Shown: positions 27,859-37,491, counted from the stretch's first letter. The stretch is DNA of 64,000 bases from an uncultured Barnesiella sp. (GCA_944320995.1 CALUJQ010000011.1:1-64000), one strand, 5' to 3'. The notes: generated by a model not told the origin, from the sequence alone. Made by a program: numbers and translations.

Positions 27859-28494
27859 ATGATTACAGAAGAACATATCGAACAATTCATCACTCAGGCC
27901 CACCGCATCGGAGATGCGGGCCTGACTGTATGCAGCAGCGGGAATCTGTCATGGAGAATAGGAGAAGAGGCCATCGTGTCGGGGACAGGATCATGGGTAC
28001 CTTCGCTGCAAAAAGAGAAAGTATCACTTTGCCGTGTGGCGACCGGCGAAGTCTTGAACGGAGTGAAACCCTCCATGGAAAGCGGATTCCACCTCGGTAT
28101 ACTGCGGGAGCGCCCCGATGTAGATGTCGTACTGCATTTCCAATCGCCTTATGCCACAGCAGTGGCATGCATGAGCGAAATTCCGGCGAACTTCAATGTT
28201 ACGGCCGAAGTCCCCTGCCATGTCGGGAGTGAAATTCCGGTCATACCGTATTTCCGCCCGGGCTCACCCGAGCTTGCCAAAGAGGTAATAAACGCTCTCA
28301 AAGACCATAACTCCTGCCTTCTTCGCAAGCATGGACAAGTCGTGTGCGGCAAGACTTTCGACCAAGCTTTCGAACGTGCCATGTTTTTCGAGATGGCCTG
28401 CCGGATCATCATCTTGACCGGAGGGCGATACGAAGTGCTGACACCGGCGGAAATCGACGATTTGGAAACCTACATTCTCGGCAAGAAGTCATGA
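27859..28494 (+). CDS. fucA: L-fuculose-1-phosphate aldolase, class II aldolase/adducin family
   Basis: It should split L-fuculose-1-phosphate into dihydroxyacetone phosphate and L-lactaldehyde. The 211-residue protein has SSGNLSWR, the phosphate-binding GTGSWVP, the Glu in PSMESGFH and the His in LLRKHGQVVCG. In E. coli FucA three His ligate zinc (H92, H94, H155). Here the H92 equivalent is His93, but the H94 position is Gln95 (LHFQSPYATA). I recall a similar HFQ in Bacteroides relatives, which would make it a lineage trait rather than decay. Operon context (9 nt after fucI, 4-nt overlap with the kinase) strongly supports the role. Confidence 0.88.
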   Translation: MITEEHIEQFITQAHRIGDAGLTVCSSGNLSWRIGEEAIVSGTGSWVPSLQKEKVSLCRVATGEVLNGVKPSMESGFHLGILRERPDVDVVLHFQSPYATAVACMSEIPANFNVTAEVPCHVGSEIPVIPYFRPGSPELAKEVINALKDHNSCLLRKHGQVVCGKTFDQAFERAMFFEMACRIIILTGGRYEVLTPAEIDDLETYILGKKS

Positions 28495-29879
28495 GTACAT
28501 TTCTTGCTGTTGACTTCGGTGCCGGCAGCGGTCGCGTAATCGCCGGTAAAATTGAAGGGAATTCTCTCGTATTAGACGAGTTGTACCGATTCCCAAACAG
28601 GCAGATACGTATCGGCAAACATCTTTACTGGGACTTCCCTGCTCTTTTCGGCGAGATGAAAGAGGGACTGCGACGTGCGGCGGCCAAATACGACGATGTT
28701 GAAAGTATCGGCATCGACACGTGGGGCGTGGACTACGGTCTAATCGACAAAGCCGGCAACTTGATGGGAAATCCCATCTGCTACCGAGATGAATCTACCT
28801 ATGGACTCCCGGAGGAGCTATTCAGTCGCATGGACCCCACAACCCATTACGAGGAAACAGGGATACAGGTCATGCCCATAAACACGATGTTCCAGCTCCT
28901 TGCGCGTAAAAAAGAGAATGAAGCATGGTTGAATGAGGCCAATCACCTGCTGTTCATGCCGGATTTGTTCTCCTATTTTCTGACCGGTGTGCCCGGTAAC
29001 GAATATTGCATAGCCTCCACCTCGGAACTCTTGGATGCCCGCAACCGCACATGGAATCGGCCTCTGATACAGAGGCTCGGATTGCCGAATCATATTTTCG
29101 GCAATATTCTCAATCCCGGAACCATACGCGGGTATTTGCTCTCCGAAGTGGCAGCCGAAGTGGGACTTCCGGCAACCGTCAAAGTCATCGCCGTAGGCTC
29201 TCACGACACGGCCAGTGCCGTGTATGCAGTACCTTTTGCCGAAGGCATGGAAAGCACAAGCGCATTCCTAAGCTCCGGTACTTGGTCTCTGCTCGGAGTA
29301 GTGCTTGACAGCCCGATTCTCACCGAAGAAGCACGAAAGGCTGGATTTACAAATGAAGGCGGTGTCGGAGGCAATATCCGGTTCCTGCAAAACATCACCG
29401 GCTTATGGATCTTGCAGTGCCTTGTAGGACAATGGGGAGAACGGGGATGGACGACAGATTACAATATTCTCGTGGCAGAGGGTGAAAAAGCCTGCATAAA
29501 GACCGTCATAGATGTCGATGCTCCGGAATTCCAACATCCTGCCGATATGGAAAAAGCCATAACCGACTATTGTATCAAGCACGGAATGGAGGCTCCGACT
29601 ACACAAGGAGAATATATGCGTTGCATAACACAATCCTTGGCCGAACGCTACCGAAAAGGCATAGAACAGTTGAACACGCTATTACCGACCCCTATACAAC
29701 GGCTGCATATCATAGGCGGAGGATGCCGCAACCAACTGCTCAACCGCCTGACAGAAGAAGCTACAGGCATCCCGGTATCGTCCGGCCCGGTAGAAGCCAC
29801 GGCTATCGGGAATCTGCTCGTACAAGCCGAAGCATGCGGAACCATTCGAAATAAAAAAGAGATAAAGAATATAATTTGA
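28491..29879 (+). CDS. L-fuculokinase, rhamnulokinase-like FGGY kinase
   Basis: It should phosphorylate L-fuculose at O1. The 462-residue FGGY-family protein has the N-terminal ATPase motif FLAVDFGAGSGRVIAGK and the sugar-binding SIGIDTWGVDYGLID. GSHDTASAVYAVPF and LSSGTWSLLGV are shared with rhamnulokinases, and the C-terminal adenosine motif is LHIIGGGCRNQLLNRLTEEATG. The sequence style is closer to RhaB than to E. coli FucK, but the operon lies downstream of an L-fucose isomerase, so fuculose is the likely substrate. The start is the ATG at 28491, which overlaps the aldolase stop (ATGA); in-frame sequence upstream has no family match. Confidence 0.88.
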   Translation: MSTFLAVDFGAGSGRVIAGKIEGNSLVLDELYRFPNRQIRIGKHLYWDFPALFGEMKEGLRRAAAKYDDVESIGIDTWGVDYGLIDKAGNLMGNPICYRDESTYGLPEELFSRMDPTTHYEETGIQVMPINTMFQLLARKKENEAWLNEANHLLFMPDLFSYFLTGVPGNEYCIASTSELLDARNRTWNRPLIQRLGLPNHIFGNILNPGTIRGYLLSEVAAEVGLPATVKVIAVGSHDTASAVYAVPFAEGMESTSAFLSSGTWSLLGVVLDSPILTEEARKAGFTNEGGVGGNIRFLQNITGLWILQCLVGQWGERGWTTDYNILVAEGEKACIKTVIDVDAPEFQHPADMEKAITDYCIKHGMEAPTTQGEYMRCITQSLAERYRKGIEQLNTLLPTPIQRLHIIGGGCRNQLLNRLTEEATGIPVSSGPVEATAIGNLLVQAEACGTIRNKKEIKNII

Positions 29880-29881
29880 CT

Positions 29882-30256
29882 ATGAAAGGTTATCCCATAA
29901 AACAACATGACATCCCGGTCAAACGTTACTGCCGGACTTTGGAATTGAGGGACAATCCTGAACTGATTGCCCAATACCGGAACCGGCACGCCCGGGAAAA
30001 TGTATGGCCCGAAATCCTGAAAGGTATCCGTGAAGTCGGTATCCTTGAAATGGAAATCTACATATTCGGAACCCAATGTTTCATGATTGTGGAGACTCCG
30101 CTGGATTTCGACTGGGACGAAGCCATGTCGCGCCTTGCCACCCTGCCGAGGCAACAAGAATGGGAAACCTATATGTCCGCATTCCAAATGGCAGACTCGG
30201 ACGCGACTTCTGACGAGAAGTGGCAACCTATGGAAAAAATGTTCCACCTGTATTAA
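29882..30256 (+). CDS. L-rhamnose mutarotase-family protein (likely L-fucose mutarotase)
   Basis: The 124-residue ferredoxin-like protein belongs to the RhaM family, which interconverts alpha and beta anomers of 6-deoxyhexoses. Visible motifs are RYCRTLELRDNPELIAQY, ENVWPEILKGIREVGILEME, FMIVETPLDFDWDEAM and the ending WQPMEKMFHL. In E. coli the fucose operon uses an unrelated mutarotase (FucU), so this is a functional replacement by a RhaM-type protein, inferred from position. The ATG at 29882 follows the kinase stop (29877-29879) directly; a TTG at 29876 is unlikely. Confidence 0.88.
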   Translation: MKGYPIKQHDIPVKRYCRTLELRDNPELIAQYRNRHARENVWPEILKGIREVGILEMEIYIFGTQCFMIVETPLDFDWDEAMSRLATLPRQQEWETYMSAFQMADSDATSDEKWQPMEKMFHLY

Positions 30257-30306
30257 GAACTCCCGGAAACACCACACACGACAATTAAAAAAACCTCAAA
30301 AAAAAC

Positions 30307-31623
30307 ATGGAAAACATCGACAAAAAACCCGTCATCGGAGATGGGTCATGGAAAGCCATAATACCGTTTATCCTCATTACAAGTTGCTTTGCACTCTGGG
30401 GATTCGCCAATGATATAACCAACCCCATGGTGAAAGCGTTCTCGAAGATATTCCGTATGAGCGTGACTGAGGGGACTTTGGTTCAAGTCGCATTCTACGG
30501 CGGATACTTTGCCATGGCCTTCCCCGCAGCCATCTTCATACGCAAATACTCATACAAGGCCGGGGTCATGCTCGGGCTGGGACTATATGCGGTAGGAGCA
30601 TTGCTCTTTTTCCCGGCAAAACTGACAGGCGACTACTTCCCGTTCCTGATGGCCTATTTCATCATGACATGCGGACTGTCGTTCCTCGAGACCAGTTGCA
30701 ACCCATACATTCTATCCATGGGCTCCGAAGAAACAGCCACCCGTCGCCTTAATCTTGCACAAGCCTTCAATCCGATAGGGTCACTGCTTGGCATGTACGT
30801 AGCGATGAATTTCATTCAAAACCGCCTGCATCCCATGGATTCCGTACAACGTGCGGCCCTCTCCGATGAGGAATTCGAAGTAATACGCGATGCCGATCTG
30901 AGTACGCTCATCGGCCCGTATCTCTTCATCGGGATTGTCATTCTGGCGGTCCTGATATTGATACGCTTGACGAAGATGCCGAAAAACAATGACCAATCGC
31001 ACAATATCGATTTTGTCAAAACGCTCAAAAGAATCTTCTCAATTCCGCGCTACCGGGAAGGCGTACTCACACAGTTCTTTTATGTTGGAGCACAAATCAT
31101 GTGCTGGACTTTCATCATTCAATACGGCACACACTTATTTACCGGAATGGGTATGGGGGAACAGCAGGCCGAAGTCTTGTCCCAGAAATACAACATAATC
31201 GCCATGGCTCTGTTCTGTGCAAGCCGCTTCATCTGCACATTCCTTTTACGCTATATCAACTCAGGCATGTTGCTGCGTACATTGGCTATATGCGCATGCC
31301 TGTTGACCGTCGGAGTCATTTTCTTTCAAAATATATGGGGTATGTATTGTCTGATAGGAGTATCGGCCTGTATGTCGCTCATGTTCCCGACGATATACGG
31401 CATCGCACTCAACGAATTGGGCGATGACGCGAAATTCGGTGCCGCCGGCCTAATCATGGCTATCCTCGGGGGCTCCATACTTCCTCCGTTACAGGCAACA
31501 ATCATAGACCAAAAAGTACTGCTGAATATGCCTGCGGTCAATTTGTCCTTTGTTTTGCCTCTTATATGCTACATAGTCGTATGTATCTATGGACATCGCG
31601 CCCTTAAAAACAAGTGGGTATAA
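30307..31623 (+). CDS. fucP: L-fucose:H+ symporter
   Basis: The 438-residue major facilitator has about 12 hydrophobic segments and the FucP signatures: FALWGFANDITNPMVKAF in helix 1 (with the Asp used in proton/sugar coupling), FYGGYFAMAFPAA, and GLSFLETSCNPYILSMG in helix 4 (with the family Glu). ETATRRLNLAQAFNPIGS follows. It lies 50 nt after the mutarotase gene and closes the operon. It should import L-fucose across the inner membrane. Relatives carry glucose or galactose (GluP), but the operon favours fucose. Confidence 0.93.
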   Translation: MENIDKKPVIGDGSWKAIIPFILITSCFALWGFANDITNPMVKAFSKIFRMSVTEGTLVQVAFYGGYFAMAFPAAIFIRKYSYKAGVMLGLGLYAVGALLFFPAKLTGDYFPFLMAYFIMTCGLSFLETSCNPYILSMGSEETATRRLNLAQAFNPIGSLLGMYVAMNFIQNRLHPMDSVQRAALSDEEFEVIRDADLSTLIGPYLFIGIVILAVLILIRLTKMPKNNDQSHNIDFVKTLKRIFSIPRYREGVLTQFFYVGAQIMCWTFIIQYGTHLFTGMGMGEQQAEVLSQKYNIIAMALFCASRFICTFLLRYINSGMLLRTLAICACLLTVGVIFFQNIWGMYCLIGVSACMSLMFPTIYGIALNELGDDAKFGAAGLIMAILGGSILPPLQATIIDQKVLLNMPAVNLSFVLPLICYIVVCIYGHRALKNKWV

Positions 31624-31780
31624 GATATGCCGCTACGGCAAGAGAGAATAAAGAAAAGAAGCGAATATAAACTTGAAAACTATTCCCGCGAGCCGCAAAT
31701 CCCCCATTTATTCCCTGAGGGCCTCGCTTCTCACCCCGCAGTGAATACATGAACAAGGGGGTTCCCGACGGAGGCTTACC

Positions 31781-31817
31781 ATTGGGCGGAAGTTGTCAAT
31801 CGCAACCTCCGCCCAAT
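31781..31817 (-). terminator. Hairpin over the end of the efflux operon
   Basis: ATTGGGCGGA (31781-31790) pairs with TCCGCCCAAT (31808-31817), and GTTG/CAAC pairs extend it inside the loop. It straddles the stop codon of the outer-membrane efflux gene. No T-run follows on the minus strand, so termination is not certain. Confidence 0.4.
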
Positions 31818-33166
31818 GCGTTATACAGACCGATTACGGCCTGACAACGGGTAAAACTGTCGGAAACCATATTCAACCGGGCATTCAACAACGATTGTTG
31901 GGCCGTGAGTAATTCGAGATAAGTCGCATTACCCGTCGTGTACAAACCTTCCGAGGTGGCCACCGTACGCTCCAATTCCTTGCACTGTTGCTGGTGAATA
32001 GCAAGATTGCGTTGTGCCGATTCTACGGCATAGAGGGCATCGCTCACCTCCTGTCCTGCATCGAGCAAAGTCTGTTTGTAATTGAGCAACGCGATCTGTT
32101 CCTCATCTTTCGATACCCGCAAATTCGAAATCAGTTTCCCCCGATTGAAAATCGGTTGTGTCAACGAGGCCACTGCCGAAAGAATCCACCCCCCGGGATT
32201 GGTCACCGCCTCGCCCAACGAATTGGTCCAACCCGCACTCCCTGTTAACGTCAAGTTCGGATAAAAAGCCGAGCGGGCCTGATTGGTCGTATAATAAGCA
32301 TTGGCCAAGGTCATTTCGGCCTCTCGAACATCAGGGCGTTTGGAGAGTAACCGCAAGGGGACTCCCACATTGAATATGTCGGGGAAGTGCTGTTCAGACA
32401 ACACTCCCCGCTCGACAGTCCGGGGAGTCACCCCCAAAAGGGTACAAAGCGCATTCTCCGCCTCACGCTGCTGTCGCAACAGGTCGTTGTGGGTCGCTTC
32501 CAGTTCATACAGATTGGCCCGAGCTTGGGTCACGGCATTTTCGGTCTCCTCTCCCACTTTCAGCAACGATTCCATCATGCGCACTTGTTCCTGCCAAATC
32601 GACAAAGTCGATTGGCTCAATGCCACTTGTTCGTCGAGCATCATCAACGTATAATAATCATTGGCAATCGTAGCAATCAATTCCGACCGGACTGCTTGCC
32701 GATAGGCCTCCTGCTGCAACAGGGTAGCCCGAGAACCCCGGGCGGCGTTGAGCAAGTTCCCGAACAAATCGATTTCCCAACTGGCTTGCACCGGCAACTC
32801 GTAACTCTTCACAGCCTTCGCGTCGCCGGTTCGGTTCACCGCACCCTGTGGAGCCAACGTCAACGACGGGAGGAACGACAACCGGGCGGCATTCAGCTGT
32901 GCTGTTGCCTGATCCACACGCAACAGCGCAGTCTGCATGTCGGTATTGTTGTCCAATCCGAAACGAATCAACTCCTGTAACAACGAGTCATTGAAAATCT
33001 CTTCCCACGGGAGATCGCCCCAAGTGAGCGAATCGCCGGTCGTATATTCTTCGGCACCGCGATACAAGCTATCGACCGGCAACTCCTCCGGCCGTTCATA
33101 TTGGCGATAAATGTGACAACTGCTCAACAGAAGTACACACATGGTTATATATAATATCTTTTTCAT
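31796..33166 (-). CDS. Outer-membrane efflux lipoprotein (TolC/NodT family)
   Basis: The 456-residue protein forms the outer-membrane channel of a tripartite pump. A lipoprotein signal peptide with lipobox LLSSC puts the acylated Cys near residue 17. Two repeated outer-membrane-efflux domains follow, with LNAARLSFLPSLTLAPQGAV and TNQARSAFYPNLTLTGSAGW as the two matching strands. ESLLKVGEETENAVTQA and EGLYTTGNATYLELLTAQ are the paired helical parts. It overlaps the RND gene by 4 nt and is last in the operon. Substrates are unknown. Confidence 0.92.
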   Translation of the reverse strand: MKKILYITMCVLLLSSCHIYRQYERPEELPVDSLYRGAEEYTTGDSLTWGDLPWEEIFNDSLLQELIRFGLDNNTDMQTALLRVDQATAQLNAARLSFLPSLTLAPQGAVNRTGDAKAVKSYELPVQASWEIDLFGNLLNAARGSRATLLQQEAYRQAVRSELIATIANDYYTLMMLDEQVALSQSTLSIWQEQVRMMESLLKVGEETENAVTQARANLYELEATHNDLLRQQREAENALCTLLGVTPRTVERGVLSEQHFPDIFNVGVPLRLLSKRPDVREAEMTLANAYYTTNQARSAFYPNLTLTGSAGWTNSLGEAVTNPGGWILSAVASLTQPIFNRGKLISNLRVSKDEEQIALLNYKQTLLDAGQEVSDALYAVESAQRNLAIHQQQCKELERTVATSEGLYTTGNATYLELLTAQQSLLNARLNMVSDSFTRCQAVIGLYNALGGGCD

Positions 33167-36100
33167 ATTCTTCTGTCCTCCTTTCGTTTACCCATAACCC
33201 GTTCCTCGATGTACTGAAATGCGATAAAAAATACAGGCGTTACAAACAATAGGGCGATAGTCCCTATAAACATACCTCCTACGGCTCCTACTCCCAACGA
33301 AGTGTTCCCGTTTGCTCCTACCCCCGACGCAAACATCAAGGGGAGCAATCCGAAAATCATCGTGAGGGCCGTCATCAAGATAGGGCGCAATCGCACACCT
33401 GCCGCCGAGATTGCCGCCTGTGTCAACGACATGCCCTCTTTGCGGCGTTCTGTCGCATATTCGGTGAGCAGAATCGCCGTTTTCGACAACAGCCCGATAA
33501 GCATAATCAGCCCCGTCTGTAAATAGATATTATTCTCGATACCCCATATTCGGGCAAACAAGAAACTTCCCATCAAACCGAACGGTACCGACAAAATCAC
33601 CGCCATAGGAATAAACAGGCTCTCATAAAGAGCGCATAAGATCAAGTAAATAAACAAAATACAAACCCCGTAGATAATCACCGTATCGTGCGACTCGGCC
33701 ATTTGCTCCTCCTCACGGGTCATACCCGAAAACTCATACCCGTAACCGGTAGGCAACGTCTCGGCCGCCACCTCCTTCACGGCATTGATCACGTCGCCCG
33801 AGCTGTATCCTTCGGCCGGCATACCTTGCACATTGATCGCCGAAAACATGTTGAAACGGGTCAACGACTCTGCGCCATAGGTCTTCGACAGTTTGACAAA
33901 CTGGCTGACTGGCGCCATACCATCGGCCGTCTTGACAAAAATATTGTCGAGTGACTGAATACTCTTGCGACTATCCGAAGGTGCCTGTATGATAACCCGA
34001 TAGAGTTTGGTAAAGCGGTTAAAGTTCGAAGCATAGATACTACCGAAATAGCCCGATAAAACCGACAGGACCCGGTCGGTCGTAATCCCGGCCCGCTGAC
34101 ATTGGGCCTCGTCGACATCGACTTTGTATTGCGGGAAGTTGGCACTGAACGAAGTGTAAGCCATCTGTATCTCGGGACGCTTATTCAATTCGGTCAAAAA
34201 GTCATCTGTTACCCGGCTCAAAGCATCGATACCCTTACCCGAACGGTCTTGGATATAAAGTTCGAAACTGTTGCCCGTGCCATAACCCGCAATCATCGGC
34301 GGCGAAAAGACAAATAATCGTGCATTTTTGATATGGGCCGTACGTTTGTAAATCTCGCTCATAATGGCATCGACACTGTTCTCCTTACCCTGCCGTTCAT
34401 CCCAATGTTTCAGTTTCACGATAAACATACCGTGTGACGAGCCGCTGCCCGTACCCATACCGAACCCGGCCACATTGTTGAAATTCTCGATCTGCGGAAT
34501 CTGTTTCAACTCGGCCTCCACCTTGTCCATGATGCTCGCCGTCTCGGCCAGCGTACTACCGGCCGGCGTATCAAGGCTTACAAAGATAGACCCCGTATCC
34601 TCCGATGGCACAAGACTGGTTTTGGTCGTACCCATAAAATAGAGAAGCAAACACACCGACGCTGCAAAAGCCGTCCAAACCAGCCATTTACGTTTGATAA
34701 AAAACTTTGCCCCCACTTTGTACTTCAACACCAACCGTTTAAATACAGCATCGAAAGCAAGGCGAAAACGAGTCGAAAATTCGGGTTTCCTCCCATCTAC
34801 CAAAATCTCGTTAGGGCGGAGGAGCAATGCACAAAGCGCCGGCGAAAGCGTCAAAGCGTTAATCGCCGAGATACCTACCGCCACCGCCATTGTAATACCA
34901 AACTGGGTATAAAACACTCCCGACGTACCTCCCATGAAAGAGACCGGAACAAATACCGCCATAAACACGAGTGTAGAAGTGACAATAGCCGACGAAATAC
35001 CGCTCATTGCATCGATAGAGGCTTTATAAGGGGATCTATACCCTTCGTCAAACCGTACTTGTACCGCTTCGACCACAATAATGGCATCATCGACAATCGT
35101 ACCGATAGCCAATACCAAGGCAAACAGAGTGAGCAGGTTGATACTGAATCCGGCTAAATAGAGAACGGCAAACGTACCGATGAGCGACACAAAGATACTG
35201 ATCGTAGGGATAAGTGTCGAGCGCGGATTCTGCAAAAATACATACACCACCAGCACGACCAGAATTATAGCTTCGAGCAAAGTCTTAATCACCTCGTCGA
35301 TAGAGGCATCGAGGAAGTTTTTGGTACTCATCAGCTCCACAATCTCCATATCCTCCGGCAACGACTCTTGCAACTCGTCCAACAAATTGTCGATATTCGT
35401 GATAATCTCGTTGGCGTTTGTCCCCGCCATCTGGTTTATCATGCAGGTACTGCCGGGGGCACCGTTCACCGTCCCGGTATAGGAATAACTTTGCGCCCCC
35501 AACTCGACTGTGGCAATATCTTTCAACCGCAGCACCCGACCGTCGTCGCAGGCCTTGATCACAATCTCCTCAAACTCCTGCTCCTTTTCCAACCGGCCGC
35601 GATATTTCAATGTATATTGATACACATTCTCCGAATCCTCACCGATCGCGCCTGTCGAAGCCTCGATATTTTGGCTCGACAATGCGGCCTCCACATCGCT
35701 CGGTTCCAACTCATACTGTGCCATGACATCGGGTTTGAGCCATATACGCATGGCATAGTCTCCACCCATCACATTCACCTCGCCAACTCCCGAGATACGC
35801 TGTATCTGCGGTTTTATGTTTATACTCAAATAGTTGGTGAGGAAACTTTCATCATACGTGCCATTGGGACTATACAACCCGAAAATTTTCAACATACTGC
35901 TCTGCCGCTTCATGGTAGTGACACCTACCTTAGTCACCTCGGCAGGCAACAGCGAGGTGGCCGTAGAGACTTTGTTTTGCACATTCACCGCTGCCATATC
36001 GGGATCGCTGCCCTGCTTGAAATAAACCGTAATCTCGGCACTCCCCGTATTGCTGGCGGTAGAGGTCATGTAGGTCATATTCTCCACCCCGTTGATAGCC

Positions 36101-36303
36101 CCTTCAAGAGGAACGATTACACTCTTCTGTACAGCCTCGGCATTAGCGCCACTGTAAGTGGTCGATACCCGTATGGTAGGCGGGGCAATATCGGGGTATT
36201 GTTCTATCGGTAAGGCATAAAGGCCTATTAATCCCGCCACCAGAATTACGACCGAAATCACCATCGAGAAAATCGGCCGATCGATAAAATATTGTAACCT
36301 CAT
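33163..36303 (-). CDS. RND multidrug efflux transporter (HAE1, AcrB/MexB-like)
   Basis: The 1046-residue inner-membrane proton/drug antiporter has the length and order of AcrB: FIDRPIFSMVISVVI (helix 1), the porter domain with YSGANAEAVQKSV, helix 4 LALVLAIGTIVDDAIIVVE with the two coupling Asp residues, and helix 10 near LLSKTAILLTEYATERRKEG. GAVGGMFIGTIALLFVTPVFF is the final helix. It overlaps both neighbours by 4 nt, so the pump is translated as one unit. The match to the HAE1 rather than the metal (HME) group rests on general resemblance. Confidence 0.95.
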   Translation of the reverse strand: MRLQYFIDRPIFSMVISVVILVAGLIGLYALPIEQYPDIAPPTIRVSTTYSGANAEAVQKSVIVPLEGAINGVENMTYMTSTASNTGSAEITVYFKQGSDPDMAAVNVQNKVSTATSLLPAEVTKVGVTTMKRQSSMLKIFGLYSPNGTYDESFLTNYLSINIKPQIQRISGVGEVNVMGGDYAMRIWLKPDVMAQYELEPSDVEAALSSQNIEASTGAIGEDSENVYQYTLKYRGRLEKEQEFEEIVIKACDDGRVLRLKDIATVELGAQSYSYTGTVNGAPGSTCMINQMAGTNANEIITNIDNLLDELQESLPEDMEIVELMSTKNFLDASIDEVIKTLLEAIILVVLVVYVFLQNPRSTLIPTISIFVSLIGTFAVLYLAGFSINLLTLFALVLAIGTIVDDAIIVVEAVQVRFDEGYRSPYKASIDAMSGISSAIVTSTLVFMAVFVPVSFMGGTSGVFYTQFGITMAVAVGISAINALTLSPALCALLLRPNEILVDGRKPEFSTRFRLAFDAVFKRLVLKYKVGAKFFIKRKWLVWTAFAASVCLLLYFMGTTKTSLVPSEDTGSIFVSLDTPAGSTLAETASIMDKVEAELKQIPQIENFNNVAGFGMGTGSGSSHGMFIVKLKHWDERQGKENSVDAIMSEIYKRTAHIKNARLFVFSPPMIAGYGTGNSFELYIQDRSGKGIDALSRVTDDFLTELNKRPEIQMAYTSFSANFPQYKVDVDEAQCQRAGITTDRVLSVLSGYFGSIYASNFNRFTKLYRVIIQAPSDSRKSIQSLDNIFVKTADGMAPVSQFVKLSKTYGAESLTRFNMFSAINVQGMPAEGYSSGDVINAVKEVAAETLPTGYGYEFSGMTREEEQMAESHDTVIIYGVCILFIYLILCALYESLFIPMAVILSVPFGLMGSFLFARIWGIENNIYLQTGLIMLIGLLSKTAILLTEYATERRKEGMSLTQAAISAAGVRLRPILMTALTMIFGLLPLMFASGVGANGNTSLGVGAVGGMFIGTIALLFVTPVFFIAFQYIEERVMGKRKEDRRI

Positions 36304-37436
36304 AACCGTGCCTCCTCACTCGCTTGGCTGTCATCTGCCCCGGCAGTTACCTCCACACCGTCACGCAACAAACCTGCACCCTCCGACACAATCACATCGC
36401 CGGGTTGCAGACCGCTCTCCACGATATACTCGTTCCCGTCGTTTATCTCGAACACTGTGATGGGGGTCGAAACCGTTTTCCCGTCAACAACCTTATAGAC
36501 AAAAATACGGTCTTGAATTTCGTAAGTCCCACCCTGTGGAACAACAATACACTGCTTGCGTTCATACGGGATAACAACATTGGCCGACCCTCCGCTCAAC
36601 AATCGCTTGTCCTTGTTGTCAAATACCGCCCGCAGGCTCACCGTACCGGTAGTCTTGTCGATCATACCGCTGATTACATCGATACGCCCCTCTTGGTCGT
36701 ACAGGCTTCCGTCGTTCAACTCCAACCGTACCGCCGGGAACGAAGCAAGAGTCTTATCGAGCGAACCATATTGTGCCGTGAGAGCCAACACTTGCTTCTC
36801 GGTCAATGAAAAATAGACATACATCTGCGAATTATCCGACACCCGGATAAGCGGCTCGGTCATCGACGAGTTTACCAATGCCCCTATTCGAAAAGAGGTC
36901 ATACCGGCATATCCGTCCACCGGACTCTTCACCTCGGTATAGGAAAGATTATTGCGGGCATCGGTCAATTCGGCCCGTGCCTGTTGCAAAGCAGCTTGCG
37001 CACTCTTATACTCGTTCTGTGCCGTGCGTAACTCGAAATCGGAAATCACATGGTCGGCAAACAAAAGCTCCTTCCCTTCCAACGTCTGTTTGGCCGTAGC
37101 CACTGCCGCCTCGGCCGTAGCCACTGCCGCCTCGGCCTTCTTTACGGCAGCCTTATAGGGAATCTGGTCAATAACAAACAGCACTTCGCCTTTGCGCACA
37201 TGTGCTCCCTCTTCGACCAAAACCTGCGTAAGAGTTCCCGAAACTTGCGGCCGAATCTCCACATCTTGTCTCCCTTCCATTACCGCCGAATATTTAACTT
37301 CGAGTCGGCGATCTTCGGGCTTCACGGTCAAGAGAGGATAGTCCCCTGCCGTCCCCTGCCGTGGAGCATTCGATTGACAAGCAGCCAACATGCACCCCAC
37401 GCATAAACCTAATACAAAAATGTTCTTCACCTTCAT
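36300..37436 (-). CDS. RND efflux periplasmic adaptor (AcrA/MexA-like lipoprotein)
   Basis: The 378-residue membrane fusion protein links the RND pump to the outer-membrane channel. The lipobox MLAAC places the lipid-bearing Cys near residue 20. The lipoyl halves are VEIRPQVSGTLTQVLVEEGAHVRKGEVLFVID and, after the hairpin, SPVDGYAGMTSFRIGALV. The alpha-helical hairpin (about 90-165) contains a perfect duplication of the heptad AEAAVAT, encoded by two identical 21-bp units at 37096-37137. It is the first gene of the operon. An inverted repeat and a divergent AraC gene lie upstream. Confidence 0.93.
   Translation of the reverse strand: MKVKNIFVLGLCVGCMLAACQSNAPRQGTAGDYPLLTVKPEDRRLEVKYSAVMEGRQDVEIRPQVSGTLTQVLVEEGAHVRKGEVLFVIDQIPYKAAVKKAEAAVATAEAAVATAKQTLEGKELLFADHVISDFELRTAQNEYKSAQAALQQARAELTDARNNLSYTEVKSPVDGYAGMTSFRIGALVNSSMTEPLIRVSDNSQMYVYFSLTEKQVLALTAQYGSLDKTLASFPAVRLELNDGSLYDQEGRIDVISGMIDKTTGTVSLRAVFDNKDKRLLSGGSANVVIPYERKQCIVVPQGGTYEIQDRIFVYKVVDGKTVSTPITVFEINDGNEYIVESGLQPGDVIVSEGAGLLRDGVEVTAGADDSQASEEARL
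37096..37137. repeat. Two perfect 21-bp tandem units inside the adaptor gene
   Basis: Units 37096-37116 and 37117-37137 are identical and in frame. They encode the heptad AEAAVAT twice in the coiled-coil hairpin. Such a repeat can gain or lose one heptad by slippage without breaking the frame. Confidence 0.85.
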
Positions 37437-37463
37437 TTTTTAGTTAAATTTGTTATTCGGGCA

Positions 37464-37471
37464 TAAAAGTA
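37464..37471 (-). promoter_or_regulatory. Possible -7 element of the efflux operon
   Basis: On the minus strand TACTTTTA differs from TAnnTTTG at one base, 27 nt before the ATG at 37436. A weak box like this fits an activator-dependent promoter. Confidence 0.35.
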
Positions 37472-37491
37472 ACCTGTCGCCCCCGACTCTC

